This document shows, one piece after another, positions 63,764 to 64,000 of a DNA stretch of 64,000 bases. Below the pieces are notes generated by a model. It saw only the letters and a list, made by a program, of their open reading frames with translations, was not told the DNA's origin and ran no database searches. Origin of the DNA: an uncultured Bacteroidales bacterium (GTDB lineage Bacteria; Bacteroidota; Bacteroidia; Bacteroidales; UBA932); assembly GCA_946999645.1 (NCBI GenBank), contig CAMQDS010000005.1, positions 44,568-108,567 of the forward strand. Direction: 5' to 3'. How positions within the stretch are numbered: position 1 is the first letter of the stretch; each line of letters begins with the position of its first letter. Both the position numbers and the translations under genes were made by a program.

Positions 63764-64000
63764 ATGGCAAAAGAAACATTCCAAAGAACAAAACCGCATG
63801 TCAACATAGGTACAATCGGCCACGTTGACCACGGTAAGACGACCCTAACAGCAGCCATAACAAGGGTACTTGCTGAAAGGGTAGCTGGTAACGCTGACAA
63901 ACTCAAGTCATTCGACCAGATCGATAACGCTCCTGAGGAGAAAGAGCGTGGTATCACAATCAACTCATCACACGTAGAATACGAAACAGAAACACGTCAC
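63764..64000 (+). CDS. tuf: Elongation factor Tu, 3' end outside the window
   Basis: The 79 codons visible begin MAKETFQRTKPHVNIGTIGHVDHGKTT, with the G1 P-loop GHVDHGKT, and reach the switch I region KERGITINSSHVEYET. EF-Tu delivers aminoacyl-tRNA to the ribosome. The gene follows tRNA-Thr-Tyr-Gly-Thr, the same order as E. coli thrU-tyrU-glyT-thrT-tufB. It is cut by the window edge, not broken. Confidence 0.97.
   Translation, partial: MAKETFQRTKPHVNIGTIGHVDHGKTTLTAAITRVLAERVAGNADKLKSFDQIDNAPEEKERGITINSSHVEYETETRH

Overview
The window is chromosomal DNA of an AT-rich Bacteroidota, most probably a Bacteroidales. The evidence is: -33/-7 promoters of the TTTG-N19-TAnnTTTG kind used by the Bacteroidetes sigma factor; a complete moxR/DUF58/batA-batB-batC-batD,E aerotolerance operon; fimbrillin-type lipoproteins; a secreted GH2 beta-galactosidase; an alpha-2-macroglobulin; and tRNAs mostly without an encoded CCA. 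I cannot name the genus.

Layout. (1) 1-7480 is the right end of an integrated phage-like element. It holds a PD-(D/E)XK nuclease cut by the window edge, an unknown protein, a retropepsin-like aspartic protease overlapping a family A DNA polymerase, a terminator, then small accessory genes. One of these encodes a C-type-lectin-like protein whose last ~35 codons look like the variable repeat of a diversity-generating retroelement (DGR). A tyrosine integrase lies next to tRNA-Val(TAC), whose 3' end faces the element. (2) 7649-16900 is host DNA: tRNA-Val, an alpha-2-macroglobulin without a visible thioester motif, folC, an unknown AIR-synthase-like protein and a PIN-PhoH ATPase. (3) 16900-26610: pyruvate phosphate dikinase, two tandem phosphoethanolamine-transferase-like genes (the second interrupted by one in-frame TGA and sharing a 127-bp identical tract with the first), a SpoU methyltransferase and beta-galactosidase. 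(4) 26629-34998: the bat operon on the minus strand, with BatD and BatE fused. (5) 35009-43393 on the plus strand: truA, exbB/exbD/tonB-like genes, a large-subunit-type pseudouridine synthase with a long Arg/Gly/Ser/Glu-rich N-terminus, era, parC and aroK. aroK overlaps recJ tail to tail by 94 bp. (6) 45226-49303: an OmpA-like outer-membrane protein translationally coupled to a lipoprotein with collagen-like Gly-X-Y blocks. (7) 49384-57381: lysS, a second SpoU methyltransferase, aroE, ssb, purA and two coupled MFS transporters. (8) 57470-61360: two fimbrillin-like lipoproteins. (9) 61388-64000: dxs, then tRNA-Thr(TGT)-Tyr(GTA)-Gly(TCC)-Thr(GGT)-tuf, the same order as E. coli thrU-tyrU-glyT-thrT-tufB.

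The most unusual material is in the element at the left: an orphan DGR-like variable protein with no reverse transcriptase or template repeat in view, and a retropepsin-like gene embedded in a phage replication module. Among host genes, the paired ethanolamine-phosphate transferases and the cell-surface lipoproteins merit a second look.
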